64,000 nt of DNA from Periplaneta americana (GCF_040183065.1 NC_091117.1:109298001-109362000), one strand, 5' to 3'. Numbered from the stretch's first letter, positions 47,126 through 58,420 are shown. Made by a program: numbers and translations. Notes: generated by a model from the letters alone, not told the origin.

Positions 47126-47156
47126 TTTCGTTCACTGCTGCGGTGAACATCTTCAG
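47126..47156 (-). ncRNA. Hammerhead-like ribozyme motif
   Basis: The minus strand has CTGAAGA, a GTTCAC/GTGAAC stem with a 7-base loop, then GAAAC. This matches the CTGANGA-stem II-GAAA core reported in Penelope-like elements. Helices I and III are not convincing by eye. Confidence 0.5.
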
Positions 47157-47195
47157 TGGTGTCTATTGCTGGTGCGGCTGGTTCTACTGCGTGTG

Positions 47196-47625
47196 CCGAT
47201 TACAGTCTGCGCTCGAAAAATCGAAGGAGAATTGGGAGGAAAATTTTATAAGGTACGCAAAACGCGTCGTTGCAAGGGGTTGGGGGCTGTACAAAACTAA
47301 ATATGTGAGCTCCAAGCCTGTTGGCCATTAGTCTCACTCCGGGTAACGCTGCTCCTCTGAAGGAGCTCTAGAAAATTTTGAAGGGGAAGCCGAAATTGGA
47401 CGTAACTCTTAGGTACCACATACGCGAGGGGGGCTGAGATTGATCAAGTTATCACGGAACGGGGCGAGGAGGAGTTGGCTGGTGTTTGCCGTTAGAATGG
47501 CAAGACGCCGTCATCTGTTGTTAGATGACAAAGCATGTGAAGGCCGTCGGAAGAAGCGCCGTGTAATCTAATCTGCAATTTGAGAGGTCCCTGTCCTTTC
47601 AATTTGCGACTTATTGAGTGACCTC
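47196..47625 (-). repeat. About 430-bp LINE 3' unit, copy 1
   Basis: Spans from GTGCCGATTACAGTCTGCGC to TTGCGACTTATTGA (plus-strand reading). Other copies are at 48032-48465, 51725-52040 (inverted, internally deleted) and 59243-59678. It appears to be the 3' untranslated end of the LINE whose reverse transcriptase lies at 49101-50573. Confidence 0.75.
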
Positions 47626-48031
47626 GTATATTTAATAGACTACTTATATTATCTGAACTAGGGCATACATCGTTTATAATAAGGGTTGAATATATATGGG
47701 GAAGGGCATATAGGTCCGTGGCCCATTTCTTATAGGGCTCATCCCGACATTTGTCTTACGCCTGAGGAAAACCACGGAATACCTTAGGCAGGATGAGTTG
47801 TCTCATATAAGAGACTAGCCAATTTGGCTATTATGTAGGAGGTGATTGTTGTCCTGAGCCTTGTTGAATCGTCTCAATTTTGAGACAAGCCATTTGGCTA
47901 TATGATGGCTCAATTACGAAGAGGGGGGAGAGATGTAATTAGTTAATTAATTTAAAGTAATTAGGGAGATTAATGGGGATATGAGTGCAGGTCCGTGGCC
48001 CATTTCTTTTAGGGCTCATCCAGACATTTGT

Positions 48032-48465
48032 CTCCAGTCTGCGCTCGAAAATCGAAAAAATCGAAGGAGCATTGGGAGGAAAATTTAAAAGGTACGCAAA
48101 ACGCGTCCTTGCAAGGGGTTGGGGGCTGTACAAAACTAAATATGTGAGCTCCAAGCCTGTTGGCCACTAGTCTCACTCCGGGTTACGCTGCTACCCTGAA
48201 GGAGCTCTAGAAAATTTTGAAGGGGAAGCCGAAATTGGACGTAACCTCTTAGGTACCACATACGCGAGGGGGGCTGAGATTGATCAATTGATCACGGAAC
48301 GGGGCGAGGAGGAGTTGGCTGGTGTTTGCCGTTAGGATGGCAAGACGCCGTCATCTGTTGTTCGATGACAAAGCAGGTGAAGGCCGTCGGAAGAAGCACC
48401 GTGAAATCTAAGCTGCAATTTGAGAGGTCCCTGTCCTTTCAATTTGCGACTTATTGAGTGACCTC
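48032..48465 (-). repeat. About 430-bp LINE 3' unit, copy 2
   Basis: It starts inside the 3' region of another copy (ACATTTGTCT joined to CCAGTCTGCGCTCG) and is contiguous on its 5' side with the open reverse transcriptase at 49101-50573. It marks the 3' end of a LINE nested in an earlier copy. Confidence 0.75.
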
Positions 48466-49100
48466 GTATGTTTAATAGACTATTAATATTATCTGAACTA
48501 GGGCATACATAATTTATAATAACGGTGAGTATATATGGGGAAGGGCAAATAGGTCCGTGGCCCATTTCTTATAGGGCTCATCCCGACATTTGTCTTAAGC
48601 CTGAGGAAAACCACGGAATACCTTAGGCAGGATGAGTTGTCTCATATAAGAGACTAGCCAATTTGGAAATTATGTAGGAGGTCATGAGCCTTGTTGATTT
48701 GTCTCAATTTCGAGACCAGCCATTTGGCTATATGATGGCTCAATTGCGAAAAGGGGGGAGAGATGTAATTGTTAATTAGGGAGATTCATGGGGATATGAG
48801 TGCACGTCCGTGGCCCATTTCTTTTAGGGCTCATCCCGACATTTGTCTTAGCGCCTTAGGAAAACCACGGAAAAACCTTAGGCAGGATGAGTTGTCTCAA
48901 TATCAGAGACTAGCCAGTTGGCTCTTAGGTTGAATGACTCTATGAATCGATGGATATATACTAGCCAATTGGCTCTATTAGATTTCCATCGATCAACAAA
49001 AGTAGATAATGTTATGGAGGGATTTTGTTTAGCCCAGTTAAGACAAGGTCATTTTACAGCGGTTGCACTATCCAAGGAGTCTCATGGAGTTGAGTCGTGG

Positions 49101-50573
49101 CTACCAAAACCTGGGAGTAACGCCAGCCTCCCTGTCCTCCTGTCTCAATAGTATAGCTAATGGACCTGTCTGGTGTCTACGCCGTAACCTAGGATCATAC
49201 TGGCCGAGGCCAGATATGAGCGGGTTGGGGTTAGCACGAGCTTCCGCATACAGGTTCCTAGCCAGTCGAGCAATGAACTCGTCTATGGTTGGCAACTCTA
49301 GTTCATCATGGAACTTTCTTCTCGAGGCGACTCGGGGGAGATGGGTAATGAGTCGAATCACCTGGTTTTGGACAACTTGGAGTTTACGGAGATGGGACAC
49401 TGCCGCAAACCCCCATGCGGGTGCGGCATAGGTAATGACAGAGCGAATGAGGGCCTTATACATGGTAAGTCCTACCCTCAGGTTGTCAGGAGTTAAGGCC
49501 GCCAGAATGGGATAGTGTCTAACTATCAGCCCGTTGGCCTTACGAAGAAGGGATTGGATGTGATCTCGGAAGTTGAGATGAGAGTCCATAATGATCCCTA
49601 AATATTTAATTTGGTTCATCCACGGCATTTCTCGTCCGAAAAGTGTGGGTGGTGGTGGTATGTCTTCGAGCCTCGCTCTTAGTGAAAAGAGTATGGCCTG
49701 ACATTTCTCTACATTGACCTTGATTCTCCAGTCGTGGAACCACGGCTGGAGGTGATCTAAGATCGACTGTAATCTACGGGACGCTAATCTATAGGTTTTG
49801 CCCATCGCCAAGAGGGCAGTGTCGTCTGCATAGATATACAGATGACTACTTCTGCCGTGGATATAGCGAAACGGGAGGTCATTAATGAATATATTGAAAA
49901 GTATGGGCCCGATAATGGAACCCTGTGGGACTCCTGCGTGAATTTCACGGGGGGTGGAGAAACTAGTGCCTACACGGGTTTTGAATGTATGGCCTCGGAG
50001 GTAGTTAGAAATGAGGCGTATCATTCCATCTGGGACTCCCATGCCCAGTAACTTAACGAGGAGTCCCTCATGCCAAACTTTGTCGAATGCTCGCTCGATG
50101 TCCAGGTAAGCTGCAGCTACTACACGCTTCGTGCTCATAGCCCAGGTAATGTCCTCCGTCATGCGGAGTGCCTGGAGTGTAGTGGAACGACCAGGGTGAA
50201 AACCGAATTGCTCGTTCCTGATTTGGGGCAATACTACTTCAGTGAGGCGTCTATGTATGACCCGCTCCGCCAGTTTGCTGAGACAACTGAGGAGACTAAT
50301 AGGCCTATAGTTGCTTGGATTCGTCTTATCCTTTCCGGGCTTTGGAAAGAGAACTACGTGAGCTTCTTTCCAGGGAATGGGATAGTGACCGGAAGCCAAG
50401 ATGTTATTAATTATCTCTGCTATGCGCTTCATAGCTGACCTTGGGAGATGCTGCAATATAATTCCTTGGATCTGGCTGCATCGTTGTATGTATAGTGCGG
50501 GAGGGGGGGGCTTGCTGTTGTCGCCTCGGTCCGCGCTCGAATGTGCTTCGCGGGCGTGTTTGCTGTTTTCCAC
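49101..50573 (-). CDS. Jockey-type LINE reverse transcriptase, open, 5'-truncated
   Basis: A 490-codon frame without stops. In order: HLPRSAMKRIAEIINNILAS, KEAHVVLFPKPGKD (fingers), NYRPISLLSCLSKLAERVIH, RNEQFGFHPGRST, VVAAAYLDIERAFDKVWHEG (first catalytic Asp), HAGVPQGSIIGPILFNIFIN, LYIYADDTALLAMG (catalytic YADD) and IKYLGIIMDSHLNFRDHIQS, then a thumb and a C-terminal region ending EAGVTPRFW. These are the blocks of a Jockey-clade non-LTR reverse transcriptase, which copies RNA at a nicked target. The endonuclease and ORF1 are absent. The first about 30 residues come from the junction and are probably not part of the LINE. Its 3' region runs to 48032. The last 160 codons recur on the plus strand at 50585-51070. 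Confidence 0.92.
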   Translation of the reverse strand: MENSKHAREAHSSADRGDNSKPPPPALYIQRCSQIQGIILQHLPRSAMKRIAEIINNILASGHYPIPWKEAHVVLFPKPGKDKTNPSNYRPISLLSCLSKLAERVIHRRLTEVVLPQIRNEQFGFHPGRSTTLQALRMTEDITWAMSTKRVVAAAYLDIERAFDKVWHEGLLVKLLGMGVPDGMIRLISNYLRGHTFKTRVGTSFSTPREIHAGVPQGSIIGPILFNIFINDLPFRYIHGRSSHLYIYADDTALLAMGKTYRLASRRLQSILDHLQPWFHDWRIKVNVEKCQAILFSLRARLEDIPPPPTLFGREMPWMNQIKYLGIIMDSHLNFRDHIQSLLRKANGLIVRHYPILAALTPDNLRVGLTMYKALIRSVITYAAPAWGFAAVSHLRKLQVVQNQVIRLITHLPRVASRRKFHDELELPTIDEFIARLARNLYAEARANPNPLISGLGQYDPRLRRRHQTGPLAILLRQEDREAGVTPRFW

Positions 50574-50584
50574 GCGCTCCGCGG

Positions 50585-51070
50585 AACTCTCATGTCAACT
50601 TCCGAGATCACATCCAATCCCTTCTTCGTAAGGCCAACGGGCTGATAGTTAGACACTATCCCATTCTGGCGGCCTTAACTCCTGACAACCTGAGGGTAGG
50701 ACTTACCATGTATAAGGCCCTCATTCGCTCTGTCATTACCTATGCCGCACCCGCATGGGGGTTTGCGGCAGTGTCCCATCTCCGTAAACTCCAAGTTGTC
50801 CAAAACCAGGTGATTCGACTCATTACCCATCTCCCCCGAGTCGCCTCGAGAAGAAAGTTCCATGATGAACTAGAGTTACCAACCATAGACGAGTTCATTG
50901 CTCGACTGGCTAGAAACCTGTATGCGGAAGCTCGTGCTAACCCCAACCCGCTCATATCTGGCCTCGGCCAGTATGATCCTAGGTTACGGCGTAGACACCA
51001 GACAGGTCCATTAGCTATACTATTGAGACAGGAGGACAGGGAGGCTGGCGTTACTCCCAGGTTTTGGTAG
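50585..51070 (+). pseudogene. Inverted copy of the reverse transcriptase C-terminal third
   Basis: It encodes VNFRDHIQSLLRKANGLIVR through EAGVTPRFW with, as far as I can see by eye, the same residues as the minus-strand frame at 49101-49580. It begins after the palm, so it lacks all catalytic residues. An open frame runs into it from about 50495 through unrelated junction sequence. Its 3' region continues to about 52040 and then to a hammerhead-like terminus. It forms one arm of the inverted composite. Confidence 0.92.
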
Positions 51071-51724
51071 CCACGACTCAACTCCATGAGACTCCTTGGA
51101 TAGTGCAACCGCTTTAAAATGACCTTGTCTTAACTGGGCTAAACAAAATCCCTCCCTAACAATATCTACTTTTGTTGATCGATGGAACTATCATAGAGCC
51201 AATTGGCTAGTATATATCCATCGATTCATAGAGTCATTCAACCTAAGAGCCAACTGGCTAGTCTCTGATATTGAGACAACTCATCCTGCCTAAGGTTTTT
51301 CCGTGGTTTTCCTAAGGCGCTAAGACAAATGTCGGGATGAGCCCTAAAAGAAATGGGCCACGGACCTGCACTCATATCCCCATTAATCTCCCTAATTACT
51401 TTAAATTAATTAACTAATTACATCTCTCCCCCTCTTCGTAATTGAGCCATCATATAGCCAAATGGCTTGTCTCAAAATTGAGACGATTCAACAAGGCTCA
51501 GGACAACAATCACCTCCTACATAATAGCCAAATTGGCTAGTCTCTTATATGAGACAACTCATCCTGCCTAAGGTATTCCGTGGTTTTCCTCAGGCGTAAG
51601 ACAAATGTCGGGATGAGCCCTATAAGAAATGGGCCACGGAGCTATATGCCCTTCCCCATATATATTCCACCCTTATTATAAACGATGTATGCCCTAGTTC
51701 AGATAATATAAGTAGTCTATTAAA

Positions 51725-52040
51725 TATACGAGGTCACTTAATAAGTCGCAAATTGAAAGGACAGGGACCTCTCAAATTGCAGATTAGATTACACGGCGCT
51801 TCTTCCGACAGCCTTCACATGCTTTGTCATCTAACAACAGATGACGGCGTCTTGCCATTCTAACGGCAAACACCAGCCAACTCCTCCTCGCCCCGTTCCG
51901 TGATAACTTGATCAATCTCAGCCCCCCTCGCGTATGTGGTACCTAAGAGGTTACGTCCCCCCTTGCAAGGACGCGTTTGCGTACCTTTTTAAATTTTCCT
52001 CCCAATTCTCCTTCGATTTTTCGAGCGCAGACTGTAATCG
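51725..52040 (+). repeat. LINE 3' unit, copy 3 (inverted, internally deleted)
   Basis: Same unit as 47196-47625 in reverse, but with about 140 bp missing between GTTACGTCC and CCCTTGCAAGG (51955-51962). Confidence 0.75.
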
Positions 52041-52080
52041 GCACACGCAGTAGAACCAGCCGCACCAGCAATAGACACCA

Positions 52081-52111
52081 CTGAAGATGTTCACCGCAGC
52101 AGTGAACGAAA
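52081..52111 (+). ncRNA. Hammerhead-like ribozyme motif
   Basis: CTGAAGA (52081-52087), stem GTTCAC/GTGAAC (52089-52094 and 52102-52107), then GAAA (52108-52111). Inverted partner of 47126-47156. It lies about 90 bp from the end of the composite. Confidence 0.5.
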
Positions 52112-52201
52112 CGTTTGGTCTCACAACCAACTGCCACGGCCTCATAGCCCGGAAAACTTTTCTACTATTGACGCCGGCCGTGAAAGCCTACACTCCAATA
52201 T

Positions 52202-55173
52202 AATTTCTTCAATGCTTGTGGAGGAATGTTGTCTGGACCAGCTGTTTTCTGAAGTGGGATTTTGCGGATTATGTTATGCACTTCACGTGGTGTGGTGACT
52301 GGTATAGTATGTCTTGTAGGCTGTTGTAGTATGCTCTTCACAATTTGCGTGACTTCCTCTGTGAATTTAGGTTGGGATGGCTCTTCATGTGGTTCAAAAC
52401 GATGTTGGAACGAATCTGCAAGTATTTCAGCTTGTTTTCGAGGATCATATATCATTTGGTGGTTGGTATTTTGTGTAGGTGTGTTATGTGAGGTATTTGT
52501 TTTACCTAATAGTCTTTTTGTTAATTTCCAGAAATCTTTTTTAGTTGGTGGAGAATTTTCTATTTTTGTGGCGAAGGCGTTTATTTTGTATATTTGATGT
52601 TTTCTTCGTATGGCCCTTTGGTATCTGTAAAATGCTTTCTTGGCTTGTGGATCCCGTAATTCCTGCCATCTTTTCCTTGCTTTAGCTTTGGCTGTAAGGA
52701 GTGGTTTCAGGTCTGGAAATTCGTTGAGTGATGGAGGTATTGGTGATGTAGTAGCGACAGAGTTGTAGGTTGCAATAATCATGTCCGTAAATAATTGTAG
52801 TGCTGTATCTATATCCGATGGTTAAAAAATACGGAGATTTACTGGTATTGACTCGTGGAGTTGTTTTGTATATTCGTCCCAGTTTGTTGTCTTTGCTATT
52901 ATATTTTTCATTTCATATTTTGTGATCGGTTTGTTTATTGTAATTAGGATTGGAATATGATCGGAATCCAACGCTGTGAGACATTGCTGATTGGTTGGGA
53001 TAGTATTGGTTTTATATAAACAGATGTCTAGAACATCATGTTTATGTATTTGTGACCAAGGATATCGGGTTGGCATTAATGGGCCTGCAATCGCATAATC
53101 ATGTTTTATAGAATGGTCCAATAAAAATTGACCTTTTGGCGTAGTGATATGGGAATTCCAGGCTGTATTCTTTGCGTTAAAATCACCACAGCAGACGAAA
53201 TTGTTATGGACAGAAACTAATGAGGTCATATCAGGTTCGTTCATTTGCAGATACGGTGGATGGTAAACAGATGTCACTAATAATTCAGTATTATCGAAGT
53301 TTATGTAAACTCCAGTGACTTATAATATGTTGAATTGTGGTAATATTGCTCGTCTGTGAGGTATATTGGATTTTATAATTATAGCGGTTCCTCCACCATT
53401 TGTCTGAAGTATGTCTGTACCATGGATTTTATAGTTGCAGATTTTAAATTTCGTATTTGGTTGTAAGTGTGTTTCAGTGATGCATGCTATATCTATGTCA
53501 TATTTGTTTAGTAGTTGTTGTAGTTCGTAGGTTTGGTTTTTGACTCCATTTGCATTAAAATTAAGTAATAACAGATTTTTGTGTCCTCCATCGACAGTGG
53601 AGTTCATATTTGTGAACAGAGTAAATCCGTCTAATAGAACCATTATTTTAGGCAAAGTGCCTGGTGTCGTTTTGAGGTGTTGTATTATTATATTAATTGT
53701 ACGAATAATTCCCTTTATGTTTATTCCTCGGAGAAGAGCAATAATATCTTTTAATGAATCGGCAAGAGATTCAGGAACAGATTGCGAATGTGCTGAAGAT
53801 GAGCCGAAAGTGTTTTCGAAAGCTGATAAATTTCTCGATCTTGGTTGTCGCAATGTAGGAAAGTCGTCTTGTGTTGATATTGGTAGATGTTTGTTTGCTG
53901 TGGAGTTTATGGTTTGTTTGTTTCTCAGTTTCTGTCGAAGCAAGTCTCGTTGTTCTTGTTGAATTGGGCACTGTCCGTAACTGGCAGTATGTGTTCCTTA
54001 GCAGTTGGCGCATTTAGCTGGGTATTGGGTTCCTTTCGAGGGACAGTCTACAAATAAATGATCGTTTCCACATTTTACGCAATGAGTTTCTAGATTGCAA
54101 CGTTTTGATGTGTGTCCAAACCCCTGACATTTGTGACATTGTGTTACGTGAGGAGTTGGTCGGTAGGCTTCAATAGTTACTAAGTGGTTGTTGATGTCGT
54201 GTAATTGATAAATGGTTCTAGAAAATTCAATGTTTGGAAGTGTTATAACCCAGATTGGAATTGGGCGTCGCTGAGCGGATCCGTCTGGTTGTTGATATGG
54301 CATCGTCATTTGTCGCACATGTTCTATTGCGTAGCCTAGTTTCTCTAATTCTTCCTTTACAACAGCTGATTCAACAGATGCGGGGAGTCGTTTTAGTACT
54401 ACTTGTATGAGTTTGTTTTCTCGTGGTTCATGGGAATAGAATTGAAGTTTTTCATTTTGTAAGATATTATAGAGTTTGTCATAGTCAGCTTTGCATGAAG
54501 TGTAGTATTTTATGCCGCCAGATGTGTAACTAATTTTTATGGGTGGACTCAGCCTACTTTGTATTGTCCTGTTTTGTTCAAAGAAATTTCCATCTGGTAA
54601 TTTTTTTACAACTATTGGTGGCAATTTAATTATTTTAGTCGTATTATCTGGGGTAGTGGATTGCTTATTGTTGTCATCCATGGGTTCATAAATATGTACT
54701 TGGTCCATTTCTTGTTCGAGAGGAGAAAATGAATTACTTAATGGTATACTTGGGTGTATATTTGACTGCCAGTGTTCGTTTCCCTCTTGGTTTCATTTTT
54801 GTTTCTTTGTGGTTTCCGTTTGTTTAGGTTCTCTCTTTGAAGAGGAAGCAGAAGAATTGTTTATTGTCGGTGTCACTGTTGATGTGATATTTGTACTTAC
54901 AGTTTTGGTGCTGTTTGTTACTGTTGTTGTTGGCGATGTTTTACTCGTAGTCACGATAGTGAATACTCCTGGTTGACTTTCAATGATGCTCAGGTTTTCC
55001 TTTGGTCGTCTGTAGACTCGTACGGGTGTAGAGGCTGTGCCGTCGACAGAATCAGATGATTGTGTAGTAGATTCGTGTTCCATGTTGTCACGTTGAATCG
55101 AATTGGCCATGTTGTGAGAACCCGCTATCGGGTTTCCACTTGTGGTGATGTTGTGCTGATATTCTGCCAACAC
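52202..55173 (-). pseudogene. LINE C (Jockey-type), 5' part: ORF1 and endonuclease
   Basis: One reading frame runs from an ATG at 55173 to the insertion point at 52202, broken only by four stop codons (at about 54793, 53998, 53320 and 52822). ORF1 part: Thr/Ser-rich N-terminus, then HVTQCHKCQGFGHTSKRC, HCVKCGNDHLFVDC and KCANC (CCHC-type RNA-binding knuckles, about 54000-54150). Endonuclease part: LLLLNFNANGVKNQTYELQQ, DIACITETHL (catalytic Glu), FVCCGDFNAKNTAW and ALDSDHIPILI (catalytic Asp-His). A linker follows to KTAGPDNIPPQALKKL at the start of the reverse transcriptase. Gag-like and endonuclease parts share one frame. The reverse transcriptase follows at 47057-45825. Confidence 0.9.
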
Positions 55174-55205
55174 AAGTTTTACGTTTTATAATCACTAATA
55201 GTTTA

Positions 55206-55264
<59 letters not shown>

Positions 55265-55424
55265 CACACAAAACTAAATAACACAACACGAAAATAGTTC
55301 TAATACACTAAGTTTTCTTCAATGACTTCCTTGTAAGAAGTAGCGTAAAAAACACGTCCTTTCACCAGCAGTGTCTATCGAAGTCTAAATGAAGAGTTTG
55401 AATTCTCCCCTTATTTTAGAGGTG
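55174..55424. repeat. (TA)n microsatellite and flanks
   Basis: About 27 TA dinucleotides at 55209-55262, just upstream of LINE C. Nothing else supportable. Confidence 0.8.
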
Positions 55425-56597
55425 GAGCCGCACGAGACTCTACGGACAGCACCGTCTCTCGGCTGGCGCATGCGCACTAAAGTTTGCTTTATTACCGGGC
55501 ATTTAAATCTTGCAATTTTTTGGTGGAAGAGAGTGAAGAAAGATGTTTCAGAAGTGCAATGCTGTGGGAAGTAGGTGTTTGGTATTAGGTTTGCATATAG
55601 CGAAATAAATTTAGTGATATTAAAAGTTAAATCTATTTCGCAATGGAAAATAAAATAATTCTTGGTACTAACAGTATCTAAGTGTTTATGTTTACTGTAA
55701 TCGAACTTACGTCATATATAGTGTAAATGTTAAAATACGAATCATGGTCATTAAAGGCATATTAGAATATGCTTATTTTCTAAAATAACAAAATACAGCA
55801 CGTACCTTGGAATGACGCCGTAGTTTTGAAAGCTGGATTTAAAATATTCATGTAAAAGAACTAATCATTCACAACACGATTTCTTAGTCTTTAGTTTTGT
55901 GGTGATATGGTACGGTGCGTGATAAAATACAATAGCCCTATTAAGCCTAAACAACACGTGCCTCCATACAGAAGCTCACTTCTTTCCACACGCATATCTA
56001 TATTTTTTTTTAAATTGTAATTATGTTCAATGAATCGGATAATAAAAATTCACTAGTCTAGAGCCTATTACCTATAGGCCCTAATACATAATATGTAATA
56101 TAAACTCATAATGTTAACTGCACAAACATCAAAATCAAATCACGATGTACTGCGAAACGAAACATAAAATATGTAGGTCTAATGTCAATAATTTATACTA
56201 TATTGTATAAACAAAAACTGCGTGGAACCATAACAATACGTGAAATAAAACAAATCTCAATTACGCAAAATTTTCACCACAAACGCAAGCATAGTAAGCA
56301 AACGTAGTAAAACAAAAAACAGGTAATAAAACTTTCTATTATTTAAATTACTGTACCGTACCCAAAGTTTTCACCACAAACGCAAGCATACATAATAAAA
56401 CAAACAAACATAAAAATACTAAAACTTTCTATTATAACAGAAATACAGCAAAACAAGTACAAAAATACACTTAGTCAGAATCCGCGCGAAAACACATTTG
56501 ACTCTTCCCTCCCATCCATCAACAAAGCAGAGCACATGCGCCAAGAGGGGAGCCGGTGCTGTCTGTAGAGTCTCGTAGGAGCCGCTAGGAGCGTCAC
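55425..56597. mobile_element. MITE with GGAGCCGC...CGAGACTCTAC ends
   Basis: GGAGCCGCACGAGACTCTAC at about 55433 and, reversed, CGGCTCCTACGAGACTCTAC at about 56590 are inverted, followed on both sides by GGACAGCACCG or AGACAGCACCG and GGCGCATG. A direct repeat (TTTTCACCACAAACGCAAGCAT) occurs at about 56270 and 56370. No coding sequence. Confidence 0.65.
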
Positions 56598-56859
56598 ATG
56601 CAAGATGTCTCCGTATTATATCACGCAAAACACTGTAAGATGTCCGTCTTGTTAGTATAAAGTTTTTGGTGAAAGCCACAGAGGGCGCAGTAATGAATGA
56701 GAACATTTTGTATTACAAAAAGAATGTCTGTTCTCTTAGTCGGAGTTTCGGTTAACAATGGTTCTGCTGTGATAGCAAGAGTGTAGTACTATATGAACGA
56801 ACCTATGATCATCTTCGGCAACTACAAGAAGCATCCTATTCGCGAATGCATCCCGCTTT

Positions 56860-56957
56860 GGTGTGAAGAGAACGACGAATTTCGCAGCGATCGCGGGATT
56901 ACAAGTTTCGCTGTCGCTCCCGCGTCCCGCGTACCGCGTTGGTGTGCGTAGACCTTT
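56860..56957 (-). mobile_element. Harbinger-like end, possible partner of 44921
   Basis: Read in reverse it starts AGGTCTACGCACACCAACGC, continues with GTACGCGGGACGCGGGAGCG, and is followed outside by TTA. See 44921-45190. Confidence 0.55.
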
Positions 56958-57419
56958 ACACCAGCGTATAGGAAGCTATTACAGCTTATGTAGCCTAATT
57001 TCTCTTTACGAATTGCAACTTACCTTTTTTAAGACGGGAACGTTACATTTGTTGTTCATAATCTCCCAGTCTTCCCACACTCATGCTTCTTTTCAATATT
57101 CTGGGTTTCAAAATGTAACTCGCATACCTCCGAAACAAATTAATACTCATTAGTTTCTGTTTCTCAAGTTAAGTTTTACAACATAGCCTACATATCAGTC
57201 GATGTTACATAACCTCTACATACATAACCTCTTATTCGAATTCTACTAAATACTTACCTCACATTTAAGACAAAATTATCCCGAGGCAGTAGCGGCTGGT
57301 GGTCAAAATAATAAGTGTTCTACAATCTCTACATGGGCCTACTGTATACACTTATATGTATTTAAATTGAGACTCGCCTAGTGACGAAATATGGAGTTCC
57401 TTCCTACTGCAGAACTTGT
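56958..57419. other. No gene recognised
   Basis: No supportable coding region or repeat pair. Confidence 0.4.
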
Positions 57420-57429
57420 CAATTATCCT

Positions 57430-58090
57430 GGTGTTAAACGTGAAACCCCTCCATCTTGGACATTATACTCTTTTCTATTGACAGTATTGCAAGAGCAGTG
57501 AGGCGATCTTGGGACATAGTGTTCCTTAAAATCGTTTTTATGCGTTTCAAGCAAGAAAAACATCTTTCTGGCTCAGCAGTGGTCATTGGTATTGTAATCA
57601 AAATATTTAACAACTTCGTTACTTCACAGAATGGATCCTGTGAATTGTTGGAGGCTATGTATTGTAACAATTGACAGCTACATCTATACTTCGGAAGTCG
57701 GATCTTCCGTATAGAACTCCAAGTTGTGTCTTTAACACTGTTTTGTTCAGTACAGTATAGCTGTTGAGAGCAACTTCAACTTCGCGTTCAGGAAAATTAT
57801 GAAAAAAATTGCCAAAAAATTCGCTGTTTAACAATTTTGTTGCGCATAGGTAGCTTAAAGATTGGAAACGATGAGTAGTTTCCTGAATTATACGGTCACA
57901 TAATTCCTTGGCTTCAATTTTCGGATTTCATTTTCCGTCCCTTGCTGACTGATTCAGGAGGAACCTCAAAAAGCTGGTAGATGGCAGCAGCAGTCGGACA
58001 TTTGAATTACCAAATACATTGTATATAGTTCCGAGTTCTTCCACAAACAAGCATTTTTTCGTTACGCTTTACTTTTGCTAGCCCCAAGCT
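57430..58090 (-). pseudogene. hAT-family protein, C-terminal dimerisation region
   Basis: MLQYIASNNSQDPFCEVTKL, then NILITIPMTTAEPERCFSCL and KRIKTILRNTMSQDRLTALA: this is the hAT C-terminal dimerisation motif (TxAxxERxFSxLKxIKxxLRxxMxxxRLxxLxxLxI) of the ZMYM/P52rIPK-like hAT group. Upstream minus-strand sequence to about 58090 shows decayed frames of the same protein. It is unrelated to the intact hAT at 21643. Not functional. Confidence 0.75.
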
Positions 58091-58390
58091 GTGTTGTGCT
58101 GAAGCTGACTACAGCACTTCCCCGCGTAAAAATAGCTAATCAGAGCAGTTATTTCAGCTTCGCACATGGGCATTAATTATCTACATTCTCATGTAGAATT
58201 TTGAGTAGCACAATGTACCCCCTGAGGCACCAAAGAGCGAAGAGCGAAGACTAAACACTCTATAACGCAATTTCATTTTTGTTTTGTTACTGATAAGCTG
58301 CTATAATTTAATGTGTTACACTTTTATTAAGCCGCCAATGCTTATCTACTACAATAGTCATTTACATGAGTAAGATTTCTACATGAACGT

Positions 58391-58420
58391 TTTCGATACC
58401 ATTTTTTGTATCATCTTCAG
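58391..58420 (-). ncRNA. Hammerhead-like motif of the Penelope-like element
   Basis: Minus strand: CTGAAGA, stem GATAC/GTATC, then GAAAACG. Same arrangement as the copy at 63566. Confidence 0.5.

Larger units (their letters stand above)
47069..52201. mobile_element. 5.1-kb inverted composite inserted in LINE C
   Basis: Flanked by the 11-bp duplication AATTTCTTCAA (47058-47068 and 52202-52212). The two ends are inverted copies (TAGTAGAAAAGTTTTCCGGG on the left, its complement on the right). The arms carry the same LINE 3' region in opposite orientation; the left arm has an extra nested LINE copy. The centre (about 50475-50582) is the head-to-head junction of two LINE copies. The right end has about 33 extra bases (GCCGGCCGTGAAAGCC) absent on the left. 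Confidence 0.8.

Noticed and set aside
50300-50307. TAGGCCTA inside the reverse transcriptase
   Set aside because: Not counted as an insertion: it codes for part of the conserved YRPIS motif on the minus strand.
49063-50631. Several 60-120-residue frames on the strand opposite the reverse transcriptases
   Set aside because: They mirror the real reverse transcriptase frames, and the same false frames appear on both arms of the inverted repeat.
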